Below are positions 32,247 to 44,594 of a stretch of 64,000 nt of DNA, one piece after another. The DNA is taken from positions 186,001 through 250,000 of the forward strand of contig MU278359.1 in assembly GCA_022385755.1 (NCBI GenBank). The letters run 5' to 3'. Below the pieces are notes generated by a model. It saw only the letters and a list, made by a program, of their open reading frames with translations. It was not told the DNA's origin and ran no database searches. Source of the stretch: Trametopsis cervina. Its lineage: Eukaryota; Basidiomycota; Agaricomycetes; Polyporales; Irpicaceae. A program made the translations under genes and the position numbers. How positions within the stretch are numbered: the first letter of the stretch is position 1; each line of letters starts with the position of its first letter.

Positions 32247-35200
32247 CTACTGGTCACCACGTCTGCCACGAGGGCGAGGCGCAGCTATTTTGAGGATCGC
32301 ATCTTTGGCCGTCTGAATAGCAGACTCGGACCCTGGAAAGAGATGGTGAGTACTTTGGAAGTACAGGAAGGGGGATGTTACTTACCGATGATGACGATGG
32401 TGTTGTCTTCACGGCTGACGGTAATGTCAGCCTTGCTCTCTGTGCGAAGGCGGGCAACGTTGGCTCCCTTCGTACCGACAATACGCGGGAACACGGAGCG
32501 GTCAGGAAGAGTCAGGAAACCGACGTGCGACATCTGCTCCGCGTGCTCGATTGCATCCCGGGTCAGTTGCAGGGCCTTGTCTAGTGCATCCTGATCGGGA
32601 GCCTTGAAAGTCCAGGTAGCACTTCCATCCTCAGCGTCTTGGTAGTTGGGGACGACCTGCCACTGTGCCTCTACCTCGGCGACCGCCTCACTGGGGTCGT
32701 CAATACGAGCGCTGCTAGCTGGGTCGGACTCCGCAACAGGTCGAGTGGGAACCGCCGGGGCTTTGGGAGAGGCGGATTGCTCAACGCTGACATGGAAAGA
32801 GCGGAGGGTACGGAAGAAGTTGCCCTGCTGGGTAACCGCGTGGTGGTACTTCAACGGAACGTCGAGTGTACCGGTGATACCCTCCGGAACAGGAGGTTTG
32901 ACCTGAGACTGGGAAAGTGGAGAGTTCAGACGATGAGATCATGATGACCAAAAGTAACTCACCTTCAACTCCTCCACCGCTTTCTCACACGCGGCGCGAG
33001 ATCCAGAAACCTTCACCACGTCGGCAGGGTCGGCATCGGCGAGTTCCTCAGCGTTGGCGGGTTCACCAACGCTGGCATACGAGCGCGAGCCAGGGAATTG
33101 GACCTGCACGCCGGTTCTGCTCTGGAACTCGTTGAGGTGCTGTCCGCCTCTGCCAATCAGAGCGCGATGCTGTGGGGCAGGCACTGCGACACCAAGGACG
33201 ACGCGGTCTCTGAGATCGACTACGACTTTCTCAAGCTCGGCCTTGATCTTCCCAACCAGCTTCGGTTCACCACGGAGATGAACTTCGTCCGATGGCTCTC
33301 CCTGGCGAGGGCTGTTGATGACGTTTCAGTATTCGCGTGACATGAGCAGAGTGCAGCACTTACAATCGAACAAGACCGGCTTGCGCCTTCGTGTCAGAGG
33401 GTCCGCCACAACGAATGATGAGATCCTTCAAGCCTTGACCGCCAGGACCAATCAGATTACGATGGAACTTGTTCTCGATAGTGAGGCTGTCAGTGATCTC
33501 TTCATGAACTTGCCCTGCGATATCTAAGATCAAAGCCTTGGCCTCCGCGATAGAGGCCTGGGAGCCGTGGAGGACGACATGCGTGACATTCCCATCGTCT
33601 GACGACTTGTCGATATCGATCTGGGCACCCGTGTTGTCCTTGATCTCGTTGATGGATGCACCACCCTTGCCCAGGATACGAGCAACAGCACGTGTAGGAA
33701 CGGTGAACTTGAGTTCCTGGTTGTTCGACTTCTCGAATTCGTAGGCCTACACTCGTGTTCAACCTCGAGTTATATGTCAACGGTCACTCCGCCTGGACGC
33801 ACCTCCAACAGTTCAGCTTTGGCCTGAGAAACGCCCTTCCTGGGTCCCTTAACGAGCACTTCATCCTGTTTGACCTGTTCCCTGTTCTTAGCGTCGCCGT
33901 TCTTGACCTCGCCGTTCTCAGCGGAGCCCCGGGGGAAAGTGATCTTGACATCATACTTTTCCTCAAGACGGATGACATACTTTCCGCTCTGACCAATCAA
34001 AGACGGGTGATACTGGCGGGGGATCTTGAGCAGTTCACTGGTTTCATCGGCCTGATACGCGCTGATGTTACTCGTGGGATGCTAGCTATAATGTGATATA
34101 CACTCACATATCTGTCGGCTTGAGAGGTAATACGCCTCTTAGCCTCCTCAGCGTTCTCTTTACGACCGGTGATCTATCAAACAACGTCGGCTCCCGTCTA
34201 ACCGAACAAGAAAGGTAGCTGCATACCTTGACCTTCACGACCTTCTGAACGGTGGTACCCTTTTTCTTGCCATCCTTGACCTTCTCCTCGTGCTCATCGG
34301 TGAAATCGACCTTGACGCCGAGCTGATCGCGAATCCTGTTGATACCAGCACCCTGAGCGCCAACAATGCGAGCTACGAACTCTTGACCAATTTCGAACTC
34401 GGTTGACTATAATGGAATGATATGGTGAGTAGGGCTGGATGAGATTTGTAAGCGACAATATGCGCACGTAGCTGCTGACGATCTCATCGTTCTTTGCATC
34501 TTCAACAATCTTCTCGATCTCCTTGACGGCACGGTCGACATCTGCACTGATACCGCGGACTTGGATGATATCCTCAGTCGCAGGATCTCCGACCTCAGCA
34601 CCGAGCTTCACTGACAAGGTCCTGTCCTCCCCGATGATGCTGCATGGTCATATAAGCGCGTATAGGATGTGATAAATCTGAAACAGACATACGCGTTGAG
34701 AGTCGTGCCGTTGCGACCGATGACGGCTTCGTGCCACTTCTTCTCAACAGTGATGGTCTGCGTCTTGACGTCGGCAGCCTCCCCTGCCAGTTTCAACAGT
34801 TCCTTCTCCACTTCTTCAAGCTTTTTCTTCTTCTCCACAGGCGAAGGAGAGGCATTAGGAGAGAAAGGATCGTAGACAAGTAGCACCAGGGACTGCTCAG
34901 CAGATTCTGGAGGGAAGTAAACGAGAACATTCTGGTTTTCGTGGAAGGCTTTAATCCTGTGAAAGAATGGTCAAATGACATTCCTGTTGATGTAGATTAA
35001 GAAATAGACATACTTCTTCGCGTTCTTGTGGGAGTTGACGATCGAGTGTATGAGCCAGTCGATGCTGACGTCCTTGGTAGCGGCAGTGAGCTTGCCGACC
35101 AGTTGGGACACTTCTTTGACGACAACGTCAACATTGGGTTTGTCACCAATGATATCCACAGAGAGAACCTGGGCCTTGGCAATGATGCCCTGAGGAGGGA

Positions 35201-36609
35201 TATATACCGAAACGCCAGGATGCTTGTCGTTCAAAGTCTGCGGATAGTTGATGCGACTCATGTAGGTTATGAGCTGACGGGAAACTGCAATTGGACCAGG
35301 TAAGGGGAACTCGTGGATGTACACCGAGTTCGCTTGATCCATGAGGGCTGTGACACCATCACCCAAATCCGCCTCACGCCCCCAGACGGTGATCTCATCT
35401 CCAGGTTCATCGAGAGACTGAATGATAACTGCACACCTGCTCTTGGCCATGACTTCGTCGGCTCCTTTACCCAGGAGGAGACGATGCTGACGCTTTGGAA
35501 GAGTGGTGGTATAGGAAGTGACCTCTGCTTTGTAGTATTCAATTGCAGACTTGATGGTATCAACAACGCGTCCGACGGCAGCGCGGTCCCCGCTCACTGT
35601 GATCTCACGAGCGACCTGATCAAGTTGCAAGGTGATGTCTGCACCGTCAGCAGCTTGGATGAATTTGGGGCGGTGAGGAACAACGAAGGGCAGGATGTGC
35701 TCTGGGATATCCTTAACGCGTCGGGTACTTGACCAGGTTCTCAAAGAGATTGTTTCCTGGATCATATCCCGAGCTTGCTGAGCGAGCGGCTGAGGACCGG
35801 TGATCGTGACGGGAATAGTAGGCTCCTCATCCTCATCCCCTGCATCGGGGAGGGGAGTTGCAGCTCCAGAGTGCGCCGTGCCATTTGCCTGAGTAGCATC
35901 CCGACGAGGAATGTCGACCCGTACACCAGTTTGCTCACGAATCAGGTTCAGGTTAGCACCCTTGGAACCAATGATGCTAGGAATGGTGGACACCGGAGCA
36001 TCGATGACCAAGGAGACCTACATATAGTTCATCAGCTGTGAGAAATCCAAAATGGAGTTGTGACGCACAACAGGGGAGAGACCAGCGAGTAACCCCTTCT
36101 TAGCCTTTTCAAAATCCTTCTTGATTTCAGACCGTAGGTAGAAGGTCGTCTGGCGGGACTTCTGATTGGTGGAAGCTTCGAGTTTGACCTTGTACTGATT
36201 GGTGACCTGCTTCATGACCTCGCCGAGAGACGTGGGCTTTCCATCCCTGCCAGCGGTAGAGAGGTCGCCGACGGTGATCGTGAAGGTCTCTGAGAACTGA
36301 GGCTGCTTGGAAGCTACTGGCTTGATACGAGGAGCAGAGCCCCATGCAGAGGCAGCACGTTGCCCGGCAGTAGCGGAGGGTGCAAGAGACGGGAAGGCCT
36401 CGACGGACTCAGTGTCGGGTTTGGCGGGAGAAGTCGCATTGCGAGCCTTGGCCGGTTCTTCTACCAAAGACGGAAAAGGGTCCGGGGCACCCTCAAGTTC
36501 GGCGTGCTTCCTCTGTCAAAACACGAAACACAAGCAAGTCGGGGTTAGTTTGGGGAATACGTGTGAGGTCCGTGCTTCAGCAGCGCACCTGGAGTTCAGC
36601 TGCAGACAT
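32247..36609 (-). CDS. SCP160: Vigilin / Scp160-type multi-KH-domain RNA-binding protein
   Basis: Polysome-associated RNA-binding protein of the ER surface and cytosol. ATG at 36609-36607 (MSAAELQ), first intron GTGCGC..GACAG, then RKHAELEGAPDPFPSL. It carries a long series of KH domains. Those with a recognisable G-x-x-G loop include IIGSKGANL (about 35960), LLLGKGADEV, VIGRNGTTL, IVGAQGAGI, LIGQSGKYV, ILGKGGASI, LIGPGGQGL, LIGRGGQHL and IVGTKGANV (about 32480). Others are degenerate, as usual in vigilins. The C-terminus is basic (KIAAPRPRGRRGDQ) with TAG at 32247-32249. About ten short introns. The symbol is given by family; Saccharomyces Scp160 is the named relative. Confidence 0.93.
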
Positions 36610-38223
36610 GGTTTGGCAAGAGTACGGGTGTCCAAAGAACGGAATACCAGAGACGGGAAACCTGGGCAACAAAAGCAGACACTCTGCTGCCGATGATGAG
36701 CAAGAAACGGGGATAACGAAGGGGATGGTGGTTATACGTCGACACGCGACTACTGTACGTGTCCGGTGGTCTCGACCGTGGGAAACACCTTCCTAATGAG
36801 ACCATCCAAATGCACAGCGCCACAAAGCCTGCCGGCGTCTGTAGCACCACGAACTTCGTGTGATTTTCCGTGCAACTGGCAGCGAGCTGCGCGTGTGCGT
36901 TAGACACCCTGGAATAACCTAGCAATTATCGGCCGCAGGGTCCTTTAGGCGCACGGCGTGCGACCAGACATTGGGGCAGCCTGCCGAGTGAGTTGTAAGC
37001 ATGTCACCCTGCAACGTTGGGGCTGATTCTGCAATTCACCGCCACTTTTTTTTTTCTGTTCCAGCCATCGAAAACCACCTGCTGATATTATGGAGGCAGC
37101 TACATGTGCTTGTTTCTCTGCCAATATTCTTTTACTGAAAATGTCTGTGATCTTCGTGATCTGGGCCTCGCAGAGGACCCGGGCCAAACGGATTCCCCAA
37201 CAGTTCTCCATCTTACACATGCCTTTATGTTTGAATGAGAGGTTCTAACTGTTGGTCTACCGAGACAGACTAGAGCGAGTGAGTGATTCAAGAAATCCGT
37301 GTTAACGCAACTTACTCGTGGACAGTCTTCGTTGTGTGCGCTGACCAATCACCTCCTAACGTGACATCGTGGGTTAACCCCCAACATATGTCCGTGACAG
37401 ATGTAGTCACTTATCCTATCCTGCATAAGGGCGCCGGTCGCACTCAGAAGTTTGGGAGGCAAGAAGTGCCATTTCCCCAGGTAGTCAACCCGCCTGGACT
37501 TCGGTGCGTCGCCGCGAACACTCGCCGGCGTGACTTCTCGCCATGAATCAGTGCAGCTGCTCTGGGCTCGTGCAAGTCAGACTTATGTGGGCAAAGAGCA
37601 CGTCTATGTGATGGTTCACAAGGCTCCGGCCTCGGGATGTGTCGCAACGAAGACCCCTCGCGGTACGTAATATAATACTTGGGTTGGATGCAGACATTTC
37701 ATGCCAGGTTCCTACAGTTCCAGGTGCTCCCGCCTCGTCAAAAGAGGTCACATTCGGTGGTTAGAACGCCAACACGCAACGTTCGCCTCAGTTCAGCGCG
37801 CAAGATAGCTCCGGTACCCGTTAAAATGGCGCTGAGTCGGAAATGTTGCTGCAATATTCTTTATTGACCGCTACCATCACGCTGACACCTATACACCTAC
37901 CAGGCAGGACTACTGTATCGGTTCTAAAGAACTACCGAAAACTTATATCACAGCCGCAGCAGATGGTTATCGACCATAACAATGCAGATATTTCGCTATC
38001 TTGCCGCCTGAGCCGAGTCACGGGAAGTTGGCCACATCAGTAGGCCATCGCGTAAGTGATGCGGTGAGCGGACCGTGAAATTGATTGACGCATAAATAGA
38101 TGGTTTCTTGGCCATTTTGTCTAACCCAAGCTCTTTGTCGAAGACCATCTACAAATAAAGCCCCTTTCACCAGTTGATTCCATTAGCGACCTCTCCATCC
38201 AACACTCACCTCTCAGCGATACT
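36610..38223. other. Intergenic region between vigilin and a small unknown gene (divergent)
   Basis: About 1.6 kb holding both promoters. A T run (37048-37057) and a CATAAATAG motif (about 38091, roughly 130 bp before the next ATG) are the only notable sites. Short open frames show no family resemblance. Confidence 0.45.
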
Positions 38224-38724
38224 ATGCCTCCTATACGCACGAAGCGCATGCTACTGGAGAGCACCTTCAGCAACGGCCCCGGCACCTTGTTAATCACATA
38301 CAGCCGGCAGTTCCTCGTCAACCACCCATACGATATACGCTACCGCGGAACGGCGGTTCTCGAGATGCGCGTGTACCGGGAGATGGAACGCTACGCCAAG
38401 GAGGCTAGGGAATTTGAAGAATCAGACCGTTCAGAGGCCTCGAAGAAAGAAAAGGAGCAAGACGAAATCAGTGAGAAGAAAGAACAGGTGCAAGACAGGA
38501 TCAGCGCAAAGAAATTGCTCTCGTACTCCGAGATGGTGGACAGAGTCTGGGCCAACAGAGTCCGCAGGGAATTGGTACCCGGCCGTGGCGTCCCGCTCGA
38601 TGTTCCTCCTCGCATCCCACCTCCTCGTGTGATTCGTCCTCGCGTGGTCTCACCGCCTAGCAATGCCCCCCAGCTAACCCTCTCAGAGGGTACCAAAGCA
38701 CCATCTCTTCAAAGGCGCAACTAG
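38224..38724 (+). CDS. Small basic/coiled-coil protein, function unknown
   Basis: A 166-aa single-exon ORF with ATG at 38224 and TAG at 38722-38724. It has a short N-terminal segment (MPPIRTKRMLLESTFSNGPG), then a highly charged Glu/Lys-rich helix likely to form a coiled coil (about residues 55-100), then a Pro/Arg-rich tail (PPRIPPPRVIRPRVVSPP). There is no signal peptide or membrane helix. The TATA-like site and leader just upstream support expression. I do not recognise a family; it may be lineage-specific. Confidence 0.6.
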   Translation: MPPIRTKRMLLESTFSNGPGTLLITYSRQFLVNHPYDIRYRGTAVLEMRVYREMERYAKEAREFEESDRSEASKKEKEQDEISEKKEQVQDRISAKKLLSYSEMVDRVWANRVRRELVPGRGVPLDVPPRIPPPRVIRPRVVSPPSNAPQLTLSEGTKAPSLQRRN

Positions 38725-39264
38725 ACGCCTTCATGTGGCCATTGGGGACGTCTAGTTTACTTGGGGCATGACCATTCTTTCCATTCCTTGTAATTCTTTT
38801 GACTTGTTTGCGGGTCCGTAGCAGAGCGTTCTTCTCCCCACTGTGTCCTTGAAATTGTTTTGCTTCGCGCTGTGCTGCTGTGTGTTGGCTCTCATCATGT
38901 AGTTGCTTGGTCGCTCGCGTTTTCGTGTTATAGTACGCCCATGGTTCACGTTTGTACGAATCCGCTCTGTCATATTTGCTGTTGTCCTCCATTGTCACCG
39001 GTCTCTTCACTTACCTAAATAAATAACTTGATCTTTTTAATGTACACCTATCTACAAGAAGGATTGTTCGAGTATAAACATGAATTACCAAGCTACATGA
39101 ATGGTATCGGTACAATGCTAACGATCGCAGAAAGGGCAACGCACAAAGTCGTGGACATGTCGGTCAGTACAGGTGAATAAGTATCCGTCATCATTACAAC
39201 TATCTTCCAGAAGTGCCGACCGCGCTGCAGGTGTGCGGTGAGCTAGGACGAGATCCCCACCTTC
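38725..39264. other. Intergenic, convergent 3' ends
   Basis: About 540 bp between the unknown gene (+) and the PP5 gene (-). AATAAATAACTTG near 39017 could be a polyadenylation signal. No gene is recognised. Confidence 0.45.
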
Positions 39265-41653
39265 TTACATTAGCAAGTTCGCGAGTCCACCAGATGCGTA
39301 CGCCATGGGCTTCATGGGTGGATGGGGCCTGGCGTCAAACTGGGTGTACTTCTGGGTACCCCATGCGTCAATACGGATCTATGGGGGCATGAGCAAACAC
39401 ATAGGCTGGGGAGGCGAGATGACGCACGAAGGCTCCTCTGTTGCCTGTCTGGTCTACATAGTTCGGTGCTGAAAAGACCTAATATGAAGTTAGTAAATTG
39501 TGCAGAAATAACTTTCCATGCAAGCTCACAGTTGTGCATAATCCGTTGTGTTCGATGGCGTATCCATCTTTGTAGACAATCAGTGTACTACACAAGAACG
39601 AAGTGCATGTATAACCTACCTTGTCGCACCTCGTGGCTGCGTATAATTCCCGTGACGCCGTTGGCATCACACCATCGTTTGGTGACGTCCGGGCCAAACG
39701 CAATACCAACACCCTAAAAGCCGATCATGAGATACATATAAGCAGCACGAATACTGACAATGACACTTACCCTCTTGCTTGGGCCACGGCCAGGAAGCTC
39801 TTGAGGATCGGTCCATAATAGCTGAAAGGCATCGCGTAAGGGTAAGCCAACCCAGTTATTTTTCTAACCATACCTCGCCTAAAGCAAGACGATGTCAGGG
39901 CGATGAGACTACAACGTTCGGATTTTAGATACTCACACATCAGACCCTCCTGTCCAGGCTGGCGACCGATACGCTCGAGCTTCCGAATATCCTCAAGGGT
40001 CACTCCATCCTTGCTGAACAGACCTCCGTGCACAACAAAGTAGCGCTTGAAGCCCTCTGGTGATAGTATCGCGTTTGACCAGAGGCCTGTAGGCTTTTTG
40101 GTGGCTTGTATCAGGGTAGCGAGGGGCACTACGGTCATGATAAACATCGCAACTAAAATGCGCGAGGGAAATACAGGCCGGGAACGACGTACTGGCTGTG
40201 AAGACATGCGCAAATAGTTTGTAGCTCTGCTCGCCGTGCTTATGCTTTGCTTCACCCTCGAAGCCGTATGTTCGGTTCATCTCCCTTGTCTCGTGATTGC
40301 CGCGGTTGATGAACATGCGGTTCGGATATAGCCCTGCAGATAGACTCGGTACGTGATGTCATAGGTGTTGATCATAGACTTACATTTCCACGCAAATGCT
40401 GTCAGGATGACCTCAATGGACCAAGATCCACGATCGACGAGATCGCCGTTCATAAGGAGGCAATGTGTTTCGCTCGGTTCTCCTGTGAGCTCGAATAGAT
40501 GCAGCATATCGTAGTATTGACCTAGAAAGCAGTATGTGAGAAGACGTTGAAGTTATAAATGAGCTAACGTACCGTGGACGTCGCCGATGACATCACAGTC
40601 CACGCCATCCTCAAGGGCAAGAGTGACCAAGCTTTCTTCAGCGACAAAAGCGTTATAAGCACCGAGAACAATTTCCCACACATATCTGTGCATCTTTGAG
40701 CGACCTATGAGCTGAATATATGGTGCAATATGACGTACCGCCTTGGAAGCGTTTTTCCTGTCTTGAAGTATTCAAGCATTTCGTGGATGAAATCGCGAGA
40801 CATGCTGTAGAGACCATTTTCGTCTTGAGGAAGCTTTGGCCCATCATACGCCTTGTCGAGATCACAGCCGCCTGTATCGTTCTGAGATAAGGGAGAGTCC
40901 TGGGTAATACGGATGTTACACATACCTTCGTTGATAATCTCTAGACATCTTTCAACTGCGCTTTTTTCCTCTTCCATCTCAATAGCCTAGGTCAAAGCCA
41001 AAATTGTCAAGCACCGACAGCTTCCATAGGTATAAGGCATGCCTACTTTCTCAAATTCAGTCTTTCGCAGGATCTTTTGTGTGCTGTCCATTTGCGTGCG
41101 AACTAGCTGGTTCCCTGGTTCTAGCTGCAGCAGCTTCTTAAAGTCAGCTATAGCCTGCTTGTACTTTAATGTTTGCAGGTAACATGTTGCTCGTCTATTA
41201 GTTTGAGAAATGCATTGTGAATATCATCCAGCATATTGCGATATGGTATACACACCGGTAGTATGCCTTCGCGTATTTCGCATCCAATTCAATCGCAGCC
41301 GACGCGTCTGCCAATCCATAGCCATGTTCCTCGAGCTTGATACGAGTATATGCTCGGTTACACCATAATGTAGCGTCTGCAGGGTTCAGCTCAATAGCTT
41401 TCGTATACAGATCTGCTGCCTCGTTGAAGCGGTGATCTGAAAAATAAACATGAGTATGCAATACACTGAGCGATTGAAAAGGCGTACTGATGAAGGCCTT
41501 GTTGGCCTCAGCTTTCACCTTTGCTGCCTCCAACTTGGCAGATTCCGGTATATCTTGCAACTTGAGCGCCTTCAGCTCTGGCGACGGCGGTGTGCTGGTC
41601 GACGGAGTCGACACAGTTGGGGTTGAGGCCCCAGAAGATGATTCTGTGCTCAT
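39265..41653 (-). CDS. PPT1: Serine/threonine protein phosphatase 5 (TPR plus PPP catalytic domain)
   Basis: Hsp90-associated phosphatase. ATG at 41653 ([15 protein letters not shown]), then a Ser/Thr/Pro-rich leader and three TPR units ([72 protein letters not shown]; about 41520-41100). The PPP catalytic motifs follow: [12 protein letters not shown] (GDxHG, about 40590), [13 protein letters not shown] (GDxVDRG), [13 protein letters not shown] (GNHE) and [17 protein letters not shown]. The C-terminus [34 protein letters not shown] ends [26 protein letters not shown], with TAA at 39265-39267. All metal-binding motifs are present. About ten short introns, one in almost every motif gap. Confidence 0.95.
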
Positions 41654-42246
41654 GATCGTACACAAGTAAAGCGATGAAAGTCAAGATGATCTTTGAGACG
41701 TCAATGATATCTTCTGTACTGTGCTGCCGGTCGTTAGATCGAGCGAGAGAACTGAGTAGACTCGGATACAATTGGAGCACGCGACGATTAAATTACTGCT
41801 GAAGTACCCTGTAACTCGGGCCGCACGCGGTCCGGCCACTGTCATTTACAGCCGTGTTGTGTTTAGTGTAGTTCTTTTGCCAACTGCTTGCACAATACGG
41901 TGGTTACAGCTGTTCGAACCAACGGCGGTACCGTACAATAGCAATATGGTGCACATGCTATCTGGAAGCCTCCAGGTGGGTTATGACTCACACCGAACAT
42001 GAGCAAGAAAATTCGCATTCACAAACGAGCATTAGGTATATTAGTACTCAGTACTCTGTATGCACGTAGGTTAAGCTTGATGTAGCATCTACGGCTAGCG
42101 TTACCGCCCTGCGATATAGTAGATGACTTCGTGGAGATTCGTCACAGACAGATGCCACAATCAGCCAGGAGAGCATCAAAAATTGGATAAACAAGTGGTA
42201 TCGGGTCTTCGAGACCGAGACCAAGATTGGAGACAAGGCAGTTAAA
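41654..42246. other. Intergenic between PP5 promoter and lytic-transglycosylase-like gene
   Basis: About 590 bp containing the PP5 promoter and the 3' UTR of the next gene. No recognisable gene, RNA or repeat. Confidence 0.45.
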
Positions 42247-43562
42247 TCATGCAGCTTGAGGGCAGTGTTGCTCGTAGTTGAAGTACTTGCCGAGACGCGG
42301 GTTCGACGTGGGGGCACGACCCTGTACCCAACCGTTGAGGGTCTGGTGGAGACTGTATTGCGGTTAGTAATGCATCATAGGACAAGCCAGAATGACATAC
42401 TAGTCGAGGTTGTTCACGCGGCAACCACCAGCAGCGTTGGCGGATTTCTAAAGGACATGTCAGCTTGTGGCACAGCGGAGAGCCCCGTCCATGTACTTAC
42501 AACCGTCATCTTCGGGTTCCAACCGTTGTAGCCACCCAGAGTCCTGAGTAGGTTCCCACCTTCACTATCCAGCAGGTTCTTAAAGAAGGTAGCGCCGGTA
42601 CGGATGTTGAAGCCCTGCTTGCAGTATTAGTTGATGTTGGATAATGGTAACATGGGGAACTGGCTTACCGGGTCCTTGCAGTTACCACCGGGAGCACCAC
42701 CACACTTGTCCTTAGTGATCTGCATTAATCCCTGTTCGCCAGCCCCACCGGTTTCACCGGCGTTGCAAGAGCTCTCTTGCATGGCGATAGAGGCCAGCAA
42801 AATGGGAGGCACTACAACATTGATAAGACAGTGCTTCGAGGAGATGCTGCATGAGCTATACTCACAACCAGTCTGTGCGCCAACTTGGTAAAAGTCGTCC
42901 ACATACGGGGCACAGTTCGTGAAGACATTGTTGGGTTGCTTCAAAACATCACCGAGGTCCTTTGCTACGATATCGGTAATCTTCAGTTCGGGTGGGTTCC
43001 AGCCAGCTGCTGTCTCGACACCGAAGTTGAGCCAGTCTTCTGAGCCATTGGGACCACTGGTAGCAGTGATTTGCTCTAAATCATTTATGAGTGATTATTA
43101 CTCCACAATATCAGGTAGAATGCACACCAGTTGCTCCACTAGGACCACAGCGAGAGGAAACGACCTGTATGAGGTTGTTACCACCACTGGGCGGCTTCGG
43201 GGCGGAGGGCTGTTTAGGAGGAGGCGCGGGTGCCTTAGACGGTTGCGTCGCGAGCTTCTGTGTAGCGGGTGTGGAAACAGGCGGTTTAGATGTAGTGGGA
43301 ATTACGGAGGGTGCGCTAGTCTGTTGGTCGTTGTCAATGTGAGATCCTGAGATCGACGACTTGGTGCAATGAGACTCACAGCGGCCTTGGGCTTGCAGCG
43401 CTTCTTGGAGGGATCGCGACGCTTCAACTGAGGTTCAATGTGCTCACGTTGCTGGCGGGCACGACGAGAATGGGCGGAAACACCGCGGTGGGCATGAATG
43501 CTGGACGCTTCGACGAGGCCAGCGGCAACGACGAGCCAGGTAAGTGCAATGGTTACTTTCAT
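42247..43562 (-). CDS. Secreted lysozyme/lytic-transglycosylase-like (SLT fold) protein
   Basis: ATG at 43562-43560 opens a signal peptide (MKVTIALTWLVVAAGLVEAS) and a basic propeptide-like region (REHIEPQLKRRDPSKKRCKPK). A Pro/Thr-rich linker follows, then an SLT-like domain. The catalytic-type motif IAMQESSCNAGETGGAGEQGLMQI (about 42790-42720) holds the candidate catalytic Glu (QES) and the typical GLMQI. The domain continues with GFNIRTGATFFKNLLDSEGGNLLRTLGGYNGWNP and ends RLGKYFNYEQHCPQAA, TGA at 42247-42249. Bacterial relatives cleave peptidoglycan. In basidiomycetes such secreted proteins may act against bacteria or in wall turnover; the substrate here is unknown. About four introns. 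Confidence 0.85.
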
Positions 43563-44594
43563 AATGTAAAACGAACGAAAGTCGTCAGTAAGAGAAATGA
43601 ACGTCAGGAGAGGTGAGAGACAGGAGAAAAGGATGAGCTGAAGCTCGAGGTGATGGTTCAAGCTCAAGGGTTGCAAAAGCCGGGGTTGCACAGGGCGGAG
43701 CATACTGGCCGATCAAAGCAATTAACGCCTTGTCTCCAAGTGCACCGGTTCTTGGCAGGTTTCAAAAAGCGTAATTCCTGCTACTCTTTTATTGTGACCT
43801 GGCACCTTTCAACTTCTATTGAGACTGCAATATGAACTGGTGCTATACAGTACAAGGGGCTGCGGCGGGACTCACGGATACGTTGTTATCCCGCGGTTGG
43901 TGGGTTATCTAATCTACTAACATTCATTTCAACTCATGTAACCCTGCTGAGATTTAGCTAACGCTGCAACAGCAACATCACGTCAAGCTAAACCAGGCTG
44001 TCACAGCCGGTACTGTAGCGATGCCATTCGCATTTGGACCTGCTGTTTTGATTGCTTTCGTTCAGGGCTCGGTACACCATTTCATGGATGTAGAAGCTCT
44101 GTTCAGCACTATGTAGCTCAACAGACTGCAATACCGAATGATAACAAAGGACCGCGGCTACATCCCACCAGCTTCGTGAAGAACGTGAGAAGATGTACAC
44201 GGTGACCAACTACGACCTACAACGGTCCAGATCGCAGCTGAGCGCTGTGATACTGACGCTCAAAACACCTGCGTCTAGCACTGTCCGCTTACACCACTCT
44301 GCATGGTGGTTCATGCAGTCAGGACAGTCCATGTTATGTTTTTGATGTACGGGGATACAAGACTCCTATGTGCGTTTGATAGAAAAGCAGATCGGTTCTC
44401 CCCAGGATATGCAGTGTTTCACAATCGCCCACATCACCGCCAGTCGGTGAACCGTAGGATGTGACTTGCCGCCTCTCTACTCTTTTACATGGTCCTATTT
44501 TGCTGTCAATGAACTGTATGCAACAAGAGTAAGTGGGTAAACTAGATGTGTCGAGGTAACTACCTCATCGACGTTGTACTCGTAACTATCACTC
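43563..44594. other. Intergenic, gene-poor
   Basis: About 1 kb. It includes the promoter of the transglycosylase-like gene (proximal to 43563) and the 3' UTR of the allantoicase fusion. No ORF with family resemblance, repeat or RNA gene is seen. Confidence 0.45.

Noticed and set aside
41900..41935. GTTCGAACC, reminiscent of a tRNA B box
   Set aside because: No matching A box, acceptor stem or anticodon arm could be built around it.
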